A DNA stretch of 64,000 nucleotides from Ditylenchus dipsaci (Eukaryota > Nematoda > Chromadorea > Rhabditida > Anguinidae), in contig SADC01000219.1 in assembly GCA_004194705.1 (NCBI GenBank), positions 124,001-188,000 of the forward strand, given 5' to 3'. Numbering within the stretch: the stretch's first letter is position 1; every line of letters starts with the position of its first letter. This document shows, in pieces, positions 29,590 through 42,047 of the stretch. Below the pieces are notes generated by a model. The model had not been told where the DNA came from, ran no database searches, and saw only the letters and a program-made list of their open reading frames with translations. Position numbers and translations under genes: made by a program.

Positions 29590-30356
29590 ACATCCGTTAA
29601 TGTACAGGATGGCTCAATTTTTTCGAGGCATCAAATTGTGGCAATAACTTTTTTCATTTGTGATATTTTGACAAGTTTTTTTTAAATTTCCAATCTAATT
29701 GTCTAGATTCAAAGTCAGATGGTCATTCTGAGTCAGAAAGATGAAAACTTTGTTTGGAGGTCTATTATACGGTACACAGATAAAAAGAGGATAAAATGTG
29801 TGGTGTTCATCAATCACTCATGTGCTTTTCAGCTTGCATTTAAAAAAAATTCTCATTGATTTGCCTGCTTTAGCGCATTTCAGAGGCTCTAGCCAAAGTC
29901 ATATCCATTCGCAGCACATCCAGTCGGCACATCTTTTAAAATCGCTTTTTGGCAGGTGTTCTTTGAGTAGAGGGATGGAGAAGGGGTGTCATCCATTCAA
30001 CACTCACCTACCTAGCTATCTTTGTACCTGTGGACTTCGTTCTGGGCTCTTGACGCAAGTTGGTGGTGATTGAACCAGAGAACAGGTTGGAGTGCTGACA
30101 TAGGTGGGCATGCATATGACATGGGTGCTACATGGGAGCGCATATGGCATATATAGGGGCATGCTTATGTACAGCATTCACACCTTACTGCCTACCTACC
30201 TTCCTACTCAGTATAGGCATCGACGTGTGGGCTATTTCTTACATCTATCATTTTGCTATTAGCATATTAATATGATGATGAAAACTTCTTTTGCTTTCAA
30301 CCTATTTTTTATAGGTAATTTTGAAGCTTTTATTTTTTAAAATTTTTGACTAAATC
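29590..30356. other. Spacer, no supported gene
   Basis: One 91-codon frame (29798-30073) starts with a non-ATG codon and shows no recognisable motif. Around 30100-30170 there is a CATATG/GGGCATGC-rich patch. No inverted arms. Confidence 0.4.
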
Positions 30357-30358
30357 TA

Positions 30359-30627
30359 CCGTATTTACTCTAATTAGGCCGCCCCCTCTGACAAGGCGGC
30401 CCCTCGACTTTGAGAACGTATATCTCAGCCCAGACATTTCTTTCGCAAGTCTGTTATTTGCGTTTTCTTTATTTCCACGAGCTCCACCGATTCCGCTTAT
30501 TGGGTTTTTTTTTGAATTTTCACCTCTTTGCGTTTTCACCCACAGGGAATTTGGGCGTCCAAATATACAAAAAAATTCGGGCGTCCAAATATAAGGAGGC
30601 CGTCCGCCTTTTTAAAGAAAATATGGT
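30359..30627. repeat. CCGTATTT-family element with conserved core
   Basis: The left end CCGTATTTACTCTAATTAGG follows TA; the right end is a decayed AAAATATGG before TA. The core CCACGAGCTCCACCGATTCC (near 30475) is the same as in copies at 1.15, 1.6, 4.16 and 61.88 kb. Confidence 0.65.
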
Positions 30628-30863
30628 AATAAAAAATTTAAAAAAAACGTAATTTATTTTTAAAAAAAATAAGCTTTTTCTGGATAATATTTAATTTGGC
30701 CGGTAATCTGTGAAAAAAAACCCATTTCTATAAATTTCTATCCTATAAATTTCTGATATTGATGATACCAATATAACTTTTAATTCTGCACAAGTTTGTC
30801 TGACATTGCAACACCAAGTTTTCGACAAGATATGGCTCTAAAACCACATTTAAAAAGGGGGGT

Positions 30864-31465
30864 GCATGTTGCGTGGGATTTTAACCATTGTTGTTTTCTT
30901 TTCTTCGCCGCATTTTTTATCGATAATGGCTCATCTGTTAATACATTACTTGGCCAATTTTTTACGCAGAATCTAAAAATGTTATCAGAATAAAAATTTT
31001 TATTAAAAAATCTCACGAATAACGATAAAATTTGACCGAAACATTCATGCCGTATTTCCCTCACGTACCTTTTTTAGGATTCTTGTGTTATGGCTTTTCG
31101 TCATGGTTTTCGCTTTTTAAATAGTTATTAGGCAATATACCACTCAAAATGTAGCTTGCTGTCTTAGCTACCGTCTCAGTGGTAAGTTGCCTAGTAGCTG
31201 TCACGAAAAAGCAGCCAAAACACAGTGAGAAGAACATGATTTTGAATAGAAAAAGATATGTGGGGAAAATACAGTACGAATGTTTCAGTTAATTTTCATG
31301 TTTCCCATAAGATTTTTCAGAAATATTTTGATTATGATAACATTTTCGCATTCTGCGTGAAAAGTTGGCCAGGTAATGTATTAACAGATGAGCCAATCAA
31401 TCAATCAAAGCCAATCAATCAAAAAAAGAAAATAAAAAAAGTAAAAAATCCCACGCAACATCATT
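30864..31465. repeat. Foldback with GTTGCGTGGGATTTT ends
   Basis: TGCATGTTGCGTGGGATTTT pairs with AAATCCCACGCAACATCA near 31447-31465, and GGCTCATCTGTTAATACATT pairs with its inverse near 31375-31395. The flank to its left (30781-30860) is a dispersed repeat also seen at 48270-48360 (CACAAGTTTGYCTGACATTG). Confidence 0.6.
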
Positions 31466-31719
31466 CCCCCCCCCGTTTAAACTTGGAGTAATCCTTTCGT
31501 GTCGAGACTATCTCCTTAACAGCTGAATCTCGAAATTTTATTTCTAAAAAGTCTGCCGCATCTGATCTCAGGTCATCTACAGGGCTTTTTAAACTAAAAA
31601 CTTCTAAGAATTACTACAAAAATTCTCTCCCGATCGACCCAAAATTTTCCCGATGGATATTTCAAAGGGTTGCAAAATAAGATGAGCAAGAATTTTCAAA
31701 TTTTACTTGTTAATATTGC

Positions 31720-33592
31720 AGCATTTCATGGCAGTTACATGGGCATTGTTGCTCTTGGACCCGCCTACAGTCCATCCAGCCACACCCAGACTCAAGTACT
31801 GACTAATTATGGTCAACAAGAAGTAGTGAGGATGAAACTTAATAAGCAGAATTCGCTAACATACCCAAATAAATTTGGTGTTTCGACAGGCTCAAAGGTT
31901 GGGCCAACAACAAACAACGCTGAAACTCAATACGCTCAAACAAATTATGCAGCCAACAATCCAAAGCATATAGTACTCACAGAAACTCTGAGCCCGAGAT
32001 GAAAAAGACCACTCAAAAATGGTAGATGAACTTTATAAAAGCGTGGAACAGCATAAAAAGACCAGCGCCTATAAAATAACCGCATGTTTACAATCACCAC
32101 TTTCCCAAACTACCCGTCACCAACAAATACTGAGCAATTGGATCGTTCACAAAAGAATTCTCCAACAAACAATCCACATTCTGAGCCGGAGATGGCAAAA
32201 GACGGCGAAAATTCGTTGAGCACAGTTTTGAAAGTAAAATCTGCAGAAAGCCAGGCTCATATTCAATCCGAGCCAGTGGCTGAAAAAAGAGGTGATCATG
32301 GCCAGACCCACTCACAAGCTGCAATCGACCCCAAAAGTTATATTCCTATGGCAGAAACTGGAGCAGCGAAGCCAAAAATCCATGCAGAAATAAATCCCAC
32401 TCGTACTCTTGATCAAAAAGCTGGAGAAGAGCATAAGACTGCGCACCAGTCTGAAGCAGACACTTGTAAACCTAGACCTTTGGAAGAAAATAGGCTGAAA
32501 TTTTCTAGGCATGAATCGAAAATCAGCGCTGATTCAGATCCACAATCTAATCACCCAGAATCTGAGCCAAAAGAACAGGCAACAAAACAGGTGGCTGGTC
32601 AACACTTAGCAACAACTGTAGATCGTGACCATGCTGCCCACCCTTTAACTGTGGATATGGCTGAGCCCAAGGCTGTGCAAGAAAAATTGCATGAATTGGC
32701 AAAACCAGCTCTACCCGAGCTCAGCCAACCAATTGAAGAGTTGGAGAAAATCCTGAGGTGGACACCCATACCAGCCACTTGAACCAGCTAGAGTCGGAAA
32801 CTGTGCAAGAGTTGGGGAAGAACACAAACAGAAACTACAAGAAATTTTTGAGCCACAAATTGAAGAAGTGAAGGAAGTTAAGACAGAAGAAGAAAAGCTG
32901 GCTTTTGAACAAGAAAAAGAAAGAATGCGGGAGCAAAGAAAAAAAACGGCAGAATTGGTGGAAAAGGCGGTCACCGAGGTGTGGACAAATTGTCGGGAGT
33001 TGTGGCCAAACAGGTGGTGTGGTCATTTCACAGAGTGGGGTAGTTCCGGCCAATGCGCTTTTGCCCATTGAAATGGCTATGGCTAAGTTTGGCAAAGAGT
33101 GGGCCCCTAAATTGGGGAAAAATGCATACAACACAGTGATGGAATTTAATGTGGAGGAGGTAAAAAATAATATTCAGCTGATCCGTGAAAGGGGCAACTT
33201 GAAACAACTGGCTGCCGACCTTTCCGGCAAGTCTTTTGAAGTGGGCACAGCATTTTTGATGCAGAAACTGGGGAGAATAAGCAGTAAGCTTGCGAAAAAT
33301 ATGCTGGTGAGCTGGCCGATACTCTCAGCAAACAACTGCAAAGAAAATTAACGGTTTGGGATTACCCGACTTGGGAGGAAGCCAGGAAACTGATGGATGA
33401 GAACAGGAACAGTTTCAAGTAAAGGCTGAAAAAGCCATGCAAGCCTTCAACCCGGGGCAGAAATTGGTCTTTTTCTTTTATAGAAGTCAAAATGTAGGGT
33501 CCAAATGATGAACAAATTGGCGATTCTGTTAAACAAGAATTGGGTCTGGACACTCAAGCAAAAATTGATCAGTTTCTTGCGGGATTCTACTG
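31720..33592 (+). pseudogene. Frameshifted Glu/Lys/Gln-rich gene, function unknown
   Basis: An acceptor TTAATATTGCAG ends at 31719. The coding signal then continues in changing frames to TGA at 33590-33592. The pieces in order are: a Thr/Asn/Gln-rich region (31720-32001); a second polar region with SEPEM repeats (32084-32781); a charged coiled-coil-like segment (EEEKLAFEQEKERMREQRKK, about 32830-32960); an amphipathic helical region (LLPIEMAMAKFGKEWAPKLG, about 33060-33290); and a C-terminus ending IDQFLAGFY. At least five frame changes occur without convincing introns. The region is clearly coding in origin, since it has low AT, strong amino-acid bias and continuity between frames. Architecture (polar N-half, helical C-half) loosely resembles the orphan gene at 8611-12359, but I cannot show homology by eye. 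Confidence 0.55.
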
Positions 33593-33817
33593 AAAAATAT
33601 TTCCTAAATTCATAATTTTTTGAAAAAAGTTATTAAGAAGTAAAAAAACATCATATATTGCACATTGTATAAATTCATTGAATGGAATTAGATTTTGACA
33701 ATTGTTATTAGAAATTTGGCACTTTTTCCAATAAAATTAGCACCTTTTGTAAAAAGACTGTAGGTCAAAACGGTAACACTTGACCCCCTCCCACGGCTGA
33801 CCCACTTTTGAGGTGAA
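33593..33817. other. AT-rich 3' flank, no feature
   Basis: AT-rich with an AATAAAATT near 33730, which could serve as a polyadenylation signal for the preceding gene relic. Nothing else seen. Confidence 0.35.
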
Positions 33818-33819
33818 TA

Positions 33820-34066
33820 CAGTCGAGTCTCGATAATCCATCACCCCCTAAAGTTCGTTCCCGCCTTGGGTCCGACACTTTTTTACCTCGATTTTCAAAG
33901 TTTTTTGCCAAATATGATTCTCCAGTCTGGTCCGAAATATCGCAAGGATTCCGATTTTGCCGGTCGTTTTTTTGAATAGCGAAATTTTCGCCGTAAAGAC
34001 CCGCGGGTCTCGATAATCCGGCACCCCTTTTTGAACAAGGGGTACCGGATTATCGAGACTCGACTG
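33820..34066. repeat. Pogo-like MITE (CTCGATAATCC subfamily)
   Basis: The ends CAGTCGAGTCTCGATAATCC and their inverse are flanked by TA (33818-33819, 34067-34068). The arm body GTTCGTTCCCGCCTTGGGTC, GACACTTTTTTACCTCGATT is shared with 1747-2161 and 7808-8477, but the right arm here is shortened to about 45 bp. Confidence 0.75.
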
Positions 34067-34068
34067 TA

Positions 34069-35350
34069 TCGGAAAACCGATTGCATATTCGTGTTTCTCG
34101 ACCCGATATATCTGGGACACAGTTATCAGATTCTGTAAAAAGAGAAAAAATTCGATTTGCCTTGGTCCCCAAGGTAAAATTTTAGAAAAATTAAAAAAAA
34201 TAATAATTGGCGCTAAAACATTTTTAAAGGGATTGAGGGCTGTATTAAGACGGGAAGGGAACAAAAGGGCCACGGATTTTGACGAATGGATGACTTCAAA
34301 TCCACTTTGAGTACCCGCGCTGCTATTTGCTCCAATTTTTCTAGTTTCAATTGCATATACATGAATGGGAAGATTTGGCTGAGAAAAGGCTGATTGCACC
34401 AATTTAGGTATCTGATTTTTTTTAAATCAGTCAATCTAATGCTTTTGAACTTATCGTTCACCAATGAAAATTTCACCTTGCGAACATATTTGTTTTTCCA
34501 ATGTGGCTAATATCCAAACTTCTTAGGAATTCTGGCAACAAATCAGGCTTCATAAGGAAACTGAAAAGTGATTCATAAATAATGAAAAGTATGAAAAGTA
34601 TGACCGGACGAGGCGATAAGTTAATTTAAGCGTTCCAGCGAAGAGAAAATAGGATTCTGACCAAAGTGGGCAACCATCACCGCCCTGGACGGCGCTGGAA
34701 AGTGAACTGAAGGAGGCGGATTAAAAAGGGAAGGGCGAACGGCCGGCAGAGGACGAACCAGACAGGACGGCAAAAAACGAACTTATACAAGCCATTCAGC
34801 AAGACGAAAAGAGAACAATATCGCTTTTTCTGCTAGTAATTATGCACCATCAAACACGCAATTTTAAAGAATGAACATTCTCTCGAGAAAAGTTGGCCAT
34901 GAAGAAAATTTTTTAAATCCTATCTTGCAGACCGAACTCTTAGGAGCTCAAAACGGCTGGATCTTTTTAAAATTCCTAAACATATTATGACGCTGTTTGA
35001 TATTGGTATTTGAAACCATTCGTAAGTATTCATCCGAATCGGGATCACTATTAAAGCCAATCTCTTCTTCGTTTTATAAAGCATAATCCAAGTTCTCTCC
35101 ACTTGCGTGAGGTTCTCTACAATCCATTAACATACGGAGGAATTATAAGAAGACAACTTTTGAAACAAAAGAACTACTGCTGGGTGTCAATTGTATACTA
35201 AAGTTGACTACTGACGGTATGCTAAAGTAAAGCCGGTAAGTGACCAGCTGGGTGGGTGGGGTAGGCGGCATGTTAAGTTTTCAAAGCATAGATCGCTGAA
35301 AGGCTCTTAAGAGAAGGTCATGATAACGGGAAAGAAGCGTAAGTTTTATG
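34069..35350. other. Mixed spacer, no supported gene
   Basis: 34150-34300 has pieces of known repeats (CCTTGGTCCCC; AAAGGGATTGAGGGCTGTATT, as at 27075). 34600-34800 is unusually GC-rich, with many GACGG/GGCGG words and no long frame. No motifs identified. Confidence 0.35.
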
Positions 35351-35351
35351 T

Positions 35352-35468
35352 GGGCGACGTGAAATTGATCCACAGTGAATTGATCCACGGCGAATCGATC
35401 CACAGGCAAATTGATCCACACGTGAATTGATCCACACGTGAATTAATCCACAGGTAAATTGATCCACA
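35352..35468. repeat. Tandem array of GTGAATTGATCCACA
   Basis: About seven 14-16 bp units (AATTGATCCACA with variable CGTG or CAGG joints). There is no inverted partner array in the window, so it may be one arm of a foldback whose other half was lost. Confidence 0.65.
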
Positions 35469-35470
35469 AA

Positions 35471-36008
35471 ATATGTCTTTGCACGGAATGCTTTATTTGG
35501 GTATTTTGTTTGACAGTACCTAACCCTTCCACCACCCCTTCCCGAGAAACCCTCTTGTTGTATTTAATAAATATAGCGGGTGTTTAAATTTTTAGTCTGA
35601 AGCAACAAACCAAGTGGTCGTCCAATTGGAGAATTATTTTTAACTTTTTCGTGCTCCGAAACCCGTTTTCTGGATTCCGTTTTCTGATTTCAATTCGCCT
35701 AACGCTGTTTTATGTACCTCAAACAATTGACCTTTACCTGGCAGGCACCTGTAAGGCGCCAATATACCTTGTAGAGATAATATTTGATAATTATTAAATG
35801 CCCTAATTAAGGATATTATGCAAATCACAGGCCTGTGTAGGATGGCAGTCAACTATCCTTCAAACTTTCAGTTGATAAGGCACTCATTTTAAAAATGTAT
35901 AAAGAAAGACATTTAGAAACTACCGGCAGGTCTAAAAAAAATCTTCGAAATTAGCTAAAGTTCAAAGATGACTACCACTAACAAAAGGTATAATAACCAG
36001 CAAGACAC
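35471..36008. other. Spacer downstream of the minus-strand gene
   Basis: No convincing frame or repeat. A minus-strand AATAAA (complement near 35489-35494) might end the gene transcribed from 38 kb. Confidence 0.35.
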
Positions 36009-38035
36009 TTATAACAGGAAACGACAACAACCAGTGCAGAACTGCATAGAAGCCACTGAACAACAATGTATTGAATCAAATTTTACTGCACATCTTCTAA
36101 AGCCCAAACTTTCTCGGCGGTTGCTGCTTCCTCCAGTTGTTTCCAAACGAAGCTCCACTCCTTTCGGGTTTCGAGGCGAAGAGAACGACGGACTGCTCGA
36201 GAACTGATTAGCAGGCGAACGACGCTCCAAAGCAGCAGCAGGAATCATTGCGCCACCACCGCCACCACCTTTGCCAAAGAAAGCACCAGGCTTGGGACTG
36301 TCCTTCTTCTGGAAGACTTTGTTGAGCACACCATTTCATCAATAGTCAGAGGACGGCTAACAATTTCACCAACCACCACCTAAAAAATTAACGTCGGGAT
36401 AAACAGTAATAACGCAACAGTAATAACGGTAAAAAATCTACCTCTGTAGCAAGAACAGGAGTACCAAGCGACACTTTCGGACTCTCCACAGATAACTTTT
36501 TGAGCAACAGAGTGACATTAGCCTACAATAAGACAGTAAAAATTCGCATAACAAAAGCTCAATGAATACAGGTTTTCACGGCGACCTCCTCCAAATCCAC
36601 CACTCAAACCCACCGACAGCAGTCGACCGACTTGGCAGCAGGCGAAGAACTCATAGCAGGCGATTTAGAGGCAGCAGTCATCTTGGCAAAGCTTCCCAGC
36701 AACATCGGCAGACATCGTAGATGAGGACTGACACTTGCAGGCGGAGGAATAGGCCTCTTTTTCCGGAGACGCGCTAACCTTGCAAGATGATTGCAAGAAT
36801 TTTTTGCTCAAGAAAACTCGCATTGTCCGGGCACACTGGAGTTGATACTCTTTTCACAACAACTAAAAATATCAATTACAATTTTTCAAGTTCACATCAT
36901 AGGGCTTAATTCTTGCCTGTGATTCAGTGTCGTGGGAGCTTTACGACAGCTTTCAACAATGGCTCAAGCGAAACTGTCTACAGCATCGTCAGGGACATAT
37001 TATCAGCGATTTAAGTATGCACCCTGAAATATAGAACCTATTAGAAGTCTTGGGAGAACTAATGTACGTCCGGTCATGGAAATTTACCTCTTTTAGTTGC
37101 GGCTCAGACTTCGAGTCACTAATGCACGCACAGAATTGACAGTGCTCTAAAAGCTGATTTTATTGACTAATAGAGGAAAAAGACTACCTTTGGAAACAGA
37201 TCCCATAGCTGTGGTAACGCAATCACTCAATTTTGCAGAGACCGGACTGTCCGAAACCACCTTACTGATCTGTTCATCATCCGAGCTGGAATTGGACTCT
37301 GTGAACATGCATTCGCCACGCAGAGTCCAGGCTTCTGATCATTAGAGCTGAATTGCGGCTTTTCTTTCCGGAAGATCTGCTTTTGACAAACTTGCTCACG
37401 AATGTGGCGATGCGATGATGCAGCTGTTGAGATTGATGATTGGACTGTTGTGGACGAACCATATTGGCGCTGAAAGGAGCACGAGTACGACCATTGCTGG
37501 CAGTGCTGTTGACGGCAGGAACATAGGAATTCGTCTTCAAAGCACCGGACGTCACCAGACCATTGATTCGCTTGTTCAAGTTCTCCTGATCTCTGACAAT
37601 TAGGCAAATTATATATATTTATAATAAGCAAGGATGAATTCAAGATACCTTTTCAAATTTTTCAAAGCGAGCATTCAACTGGATGAACTGCAAGCGGATT
37701 TTCTCAATAGCCTCTTCTTGCTAGAAAATAGATTATTGCGAAGACAACAACCTTCTAAAATGCTTACATGATCCATACGATCGAACATGTCATCGAAGTT
37801 CTTCTGCACTTTGAGGAATTCCGACATCATCTTATCATTTGCCCACAGCCAGATTTTCCTTGATTTCTTTGCTGAGATTCTAAATGAAAATGTACAGATA
37901 AAAAATAAACTCCAAAACACAACCATTTCCATCTTCAAAATAGACTGAGCCAGCGATTCTCCATCTGAAGGAGCCTTGACAGAAATCGGAACTAGCACTT
38001 GATGATGCCTCTTTGCCAGATTCAACAAGCGACAT
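36009..38035 (-). CDS. Multi-exon Ser-rich/coiled-coil gene with frameshifts, unknown function
   Basis: Minus strand. A likely ATG at 38035 (MSLVESGKEASSSASSDF) lies just after a TTTTTCCAG splice site. Exons with consensus borders include about 37785-37880 (FLKVQKNFDDMFDRMDH, donor GTAAGC), 37650-37722 (QEEAIEKIRLQFIQLNARF, acceptor TTTTCTAG, donor GTATCT), 37190-37600, about 36480-36530 (LLKKLSVESPKVSLGTPVL) and 36009-36380 (starting VVVGEIVSRPLTIDEM after TTTTTTAG). The N-terminal part is heptad-like and probably coiled coil. The middle is Ser/Asn/Gln-rich with an acidic NSSSDDEQISK patch. The C-terminal exon has a GKGGGGGGA loop and Ser/Pro-rich tail. At least four single-base frame changes occur inside exons, so a simple translation fails. 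I do not recognise the family; a cytoskeletal or chromosome-associated protein is possible but unproven. Confidence 0.55.
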
Positions 38036-38278
38036 TTTTTGGCTAACGTTTTCAATCGAAAAAGCTGGAAAAACATCCCATTAAACAAAAGTTCCTACAA
38101 GGATATCACAAATAATATAAAAATATCTGGTAAAATACGGCTTCTTGAAACAAGCCTTTGCATCGCCAATTGAGAGCACCGCAAAAATTTTGTGATCCGT
38201 GAACAAATGAAAAAGGTAAAAATTGGTCAGGTTTTTTTGTTTCGTCTTGAGTGGAATTTATTAGTTCGCATTTACAAG

Positions 38279-39193
38279 TAGGGTTGTCGATTCGATTAAT
38301 CGAAATCGATTAATCGCACTCATTAATCGAAAAATTTCGATTATCGATTATCGATTCGATTCGATTAATCGAAATTTCGATTATCGATTATCGATTCGAT
38401 TCGATTAATCGAAAATTTCGATTATCGATTATCGATTCGATTAATCGAAAATTTCGATTATCGATTCGATTCCATTATTAATGGAATCTTCTGTAGTCTT
38501 AAGGTAGCCTTTTATATCACACGGAGAATGTGTAACATGGAAAAGCCAAAGTTTGAAGTAATTGCTGAAAGAAAAGTCTGAAATAATTTCCAGAAAACAC
38601 AAGCCTAAAGTAATTTTGAAAGCCAAAAAAGTCTTAAGTAATTTTTTGGAAGCCAAAGTCCGAAATGATATGTTAAACACGAGTGTTTTACATATGTCTA
38701 GGCATGTCTAGGACCATTTCATGATTAAAATTAGAGGGTTTTTCGAAAACTGGCTTGTAATGAGAAAATCCAAAATGCTCTGGTAAATTTAATCACTCAG
38801 ATACAAGTTTGCGAGCATAGATAGCCCTGATTACGCCCTCTTTCTTGGTATATTACACATCTAAGTGCTTCTTTAATTTGAGCGAGTACCGCCGATTTTT
38901 CGCACAATACCAGGTGGTTAGGAGTAGGTGAAAGTGACCTATTTTTAGGAGCTATTTTACCCATTCCACTCATACCTTTTCACGAAATTTTCGGGTTTTT
39001 CGATTCGATTCATTGAAAATTTCGATTATCGATTCGATTAATCGAAAATTTCGATTTTCGATTATCGATTCGATTCGATTAATCGAAAATTTCGATTTTC
39101 GATTATCGATTCGATTCGATTAATCGAAAATTTCGATTATCGATTATCGATTCGATTCGATTAATCGAAAATTTCGATGCATCGACAACCCTA
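38279..39193. mobile_element. hAT-like element, TCGATTAATCGA words, TSD TTTACAAG
   Basis: The ends TAGGGTTGTCGATTCGATTA and ATCGACAACCCTA are flanked by identical TTTACAAG (38271-38278, 39194-39201). Each end has about 180 bp made of self-complementary words TCGATTAATCGA, TCGATTATCGA and AAATTTCGA. The middle (38480-38990) is ordinary sequence without a recognised gene. Confidence 0.9.
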
Positions 39194-39201
39194 TTTACAA
39201 G

Positions 39202-39907
39202 TCAAGTTTGTCAAAAAGCCATATGACGCGCTTCGGGAAACAACTTTTTGAGACCTTGAGAATGGGAGGTCCGAGAGAAAAAGGCAAGACGGGGAAGAAG
39301 AGTTTCTGTGTCGGTCAAAAAAGGTTTCTGCCCAAAGTGACCGAAGTGTAGTTACTTCTATGATCAATAACGAAGCAAAAGTGCTAGTCACTATTTCCCG
39401 AGAAAACAGTTTATTGCTTTATACTTATATCTCTTAGACCCTTCAATGTCGGTCTCTCTCTCTCAAAAAAAAGTTAGATGCAGCCACTTCCTGATTCTCA
39501 ATCCTTGAAGGGCGAGGAAACTTTATATACGCATCACCTAGGATCGACGGTTCATATCCCGCTGAGTGTACACCTCATTTTTCATATCCTTTTATTTACA
39601 AGTTTGGTGTCAAAATGGTCCTCACACTTTTCGCTATACAAAAAATTTGTCAGCGTAGGGTTTCATATCTGCCGGAGCTTATTTACAGGCTCGATTTCCG
39701 GAAATTGATCAATTTGGGGGGTTTTGGTTTGACTGCGTTGGTTGATATTTTCTGACTTTTTTCTACAAGTCGCATTTCCATGCACTAAAATGTGGCTAAG
39801 ATTTTAGGCTTTCATCTGAGCCATCATACACAGAAAAAGGTAATATTCAGTTACAGTTAAAATTTAAGAAACATTCAACCATGTCCAGTTACATGCCATC
39901 AGGCTGC
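39202..39907. other. Spacer, no supported gene
   Basis: Short open frames on both strands lack motifs. GACGGTTCATATCCCGCTG near 39547 vaguely resembles a B box, but no A box accompanies it. Confidence 0.35.
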
Positions 39908-39915
39908 GGTAAATT

Positions 39916-40055
39916 TAGGGTTGGGTTCTCCGGAAAAAGTATTTCTCCGGGTAATTACCCGGGTGATTTCGGGTAATACCCAAGTAATACCGAGAAATAA
40001 GGTCGGAAAGTATTTTTCGGGTAATTACCCGGGTAATTACCAATCAAACACCCTA
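39916..40055. mobile_element. Tiny hAT-like element, CGGGTAATTACCCG words, TSD GGTAAATT
   Basis: 140 bp. The ends TAGGGTTGGG and AAACACCCTA are flanked by identical GGTAAATT (39908-39915, 40056-40063). The interior is mainly GGGTAATTACCCGGGTAATT words in both orientations. Confidence 0.85.
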
Positions 40056-40124
40056 GGTAAATTCATCCTCCAATCTTGTCTTCACATGAATAACTTTCAT
40101 TATCATTTTTTTTAAAATGTTTTT

Positions 40125-40919
40125 GGCTCATACTGATTTGTTTGCGAAAAGGCTGAAATATGCCACGAAAAAGATTATTTTCTGCCACGAAAAACGACAT
40201 ACCACGAAAAAAGCTGAAATGTGCCACGAAAAAAGCTGAAATGTACCACGAAAAAGCTGAATTGTGCCACGAAAAAAATATTTATGCCTTTTTCTGTCCA
40301 AGACCAACCAAATTTTGCAATATTTTGCAAGAATTCAAATTTTTTAGTCATGAAATAACTTGGATCCCTCAAATCCCACCCCGGAATGGCCAGAAGCCCC
40401 TGAAAGTTGGTTTTTTGGGGGTTTACTAAAGGGGGAGTAAACTTTTTGCGAAAATTCGATTGAGCGGATCAGAATCCCGGTCCGATCGACTGAATCACTC
40501 AGAGTTTCACCCTGAACCACTCAAAACCACCATAAACCTGGAACTCTGAGTGATTCAGTCGATCGGACCGGGATTCTGATCCGCTCAATCGAATTTCGCA
40601 AAAAGTTTACTCCCCCTTTAGTAAACCCCCAAAAAACCAACTTTCAGGGGCTTCTGCCATTCCGGGGTGTGGATTCTGAGGGATCCAAGTTATTTCATGA
40701 CTAAAAAATTTAATTCTTGCAAAGTATTGCAAAATTTGGTTGTCTTGGACAGAAAAGACATAAATATTTTTTTCGTGGCACAATTCAGCTTTTTCGTGGC
40801 ACAATTCAGCTTTTTCGTGGCACATTTCAGCTTTTTTCGTGGTATGTCGTTTTTTCGTGGCAGAAATAATCTTTTTCGTGGCATTTTCAGCCTTTTCGCA
40901 AACCAAATCAGTTTATGCC
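40125..40919. mobile_element. MULE-like foldback, TGCCACGAAAAAGCTGAA arrays, 9-bp TSD
   Basis: The ends GGCTCATACTGATTTG and CAAATCAGTTTATGCC are flanked by identical AATGTTTTT (40116-40124, 40920-40928). The arms have four to six units of GTGCCACGAAAAAGCTGAA on the left and the inverse on the right. The core (about 40350-40680) is the same GAAAGTTGGTTTTTTGGGGG and TTTACTAAAGGGGG core as in 28066-28861. Confidence 0.8.
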
Positions 40920-41290
40920 AATGTTTTTTTCGGGCAGCAGGACTTGAAATCATCTCAACGTGGGGCGTAATCGTTTCGCCAATAAATTTTCGCCAATAAG
41001 GTCATTTCGCCAACTGCATCTTTTCACCAATGAGATCACTTCGCCAACTGCATCTTTTCGCCAATGAAACCATTTCGCCAATGCATCATTTCGCCAATGG
41101 CATCTTTTTCGCCAATGCATCTTTTCGCCAATGGCATCTTTTCGCCGATAACTCTTTTCGCGTATATTCTGATTTCTTTCGCGAATAAGCGGTGAGAAGT
41201 GAAAATTTAATTTAATTCTTTAATGGGATACACATCCAATAGCGAATAGATGATCTCTCAGTTCGATTCCCAGTGGGTGGATACCAGTGT

Positions 41291-41715
41291 TTTTACTGAG
41301 CTCACTCGAGTTGAGAATCTGACTCACTCTTCACTCACAAGGTTTTTTTCAATTCTCACTCTCACTCAAAGCCTGTGAGAACAAATTTGGTTCTCGCTCA
41401 CTCTCACTCGCAGGCCAAAAAATATCCTCACCCTCAAAAAGATCCAATTTTGCTTACCGTATTTTTTCTAATAAGCGCCCACTCTTACTTCGAGGACCTC
41501 TGTATCAGCCAGAGCAAATATTTGCTGACTGTTTTTTGCGTTTTCTTAACACGTCAAATACCGGTTGTTACATCGGTTTTATTTCGACTCAGAATTCAAC
41601 GCTGAGAACGCCTGTGTTGTTGTTTTTCAAATTTGCGCCAAGAATATGAGAAACGGCCTTTTTTGAAAACTTGTTTTTCGGGTTTTATTTCTATCTTTAT
41701 TTTTCATTTTTCTCA
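41291..41715. repeat. CACTC-rich stretch and half CCGTATTT element
   Basis: 41300-41420 is dominated by CTCACTCTCACTC words. 41455-41580 is a left CCGTATTT arm (CCGTATTTTTTCTAATAAGC) with the core region degraded and no right partner. Confidence 0.5.
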
Positions 41716-42047
41716 AGCTGCCGTCATACTTCCCCCGCAACACGCAACAATATTTGTTGCGTGTGGCGCGACTCTGTTGCGCGCAACACAATTTGTGTTG
41801 CGCGCAACGAAGCCAGGAAAATTGTTGCGCGCAACACAATTTTTACATGTTGCGCGCAACAACATGCCATTTTGTTGCGCGCAACACCGAGTAGCGCAAC
41901 AAAGTAAAGATTTGATTTTCTTCCAGTTTGGTAATCGAATTGCTGTTTTTGGGGCATGCCTTTTCTTTTTCTTTTTTTCATTTTGTGTATCAACTATGCT
42001 GTTTGCTCACAATTGTCGACCAATTAGAGTGTACATCTTTCAGACAA

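Noticed and set aside
29798..30073. 91-codon frame with several His and Cys
   Set aside because: Starts at a non-ATG codon, no splice sites or motif supporting it.
33848..34402. 184-codon minus-strand frame
   Set aside because: Its first part is non-specific sequence and its last part is the pogo-like MITE 33820-34066; other MITE copies do not preserve it.
39916..40055. Simple low-complexity hairpin
   Set aside because: The identical GGTAAATT flanks and TAGGGTTG terminus show it is a transposable element.
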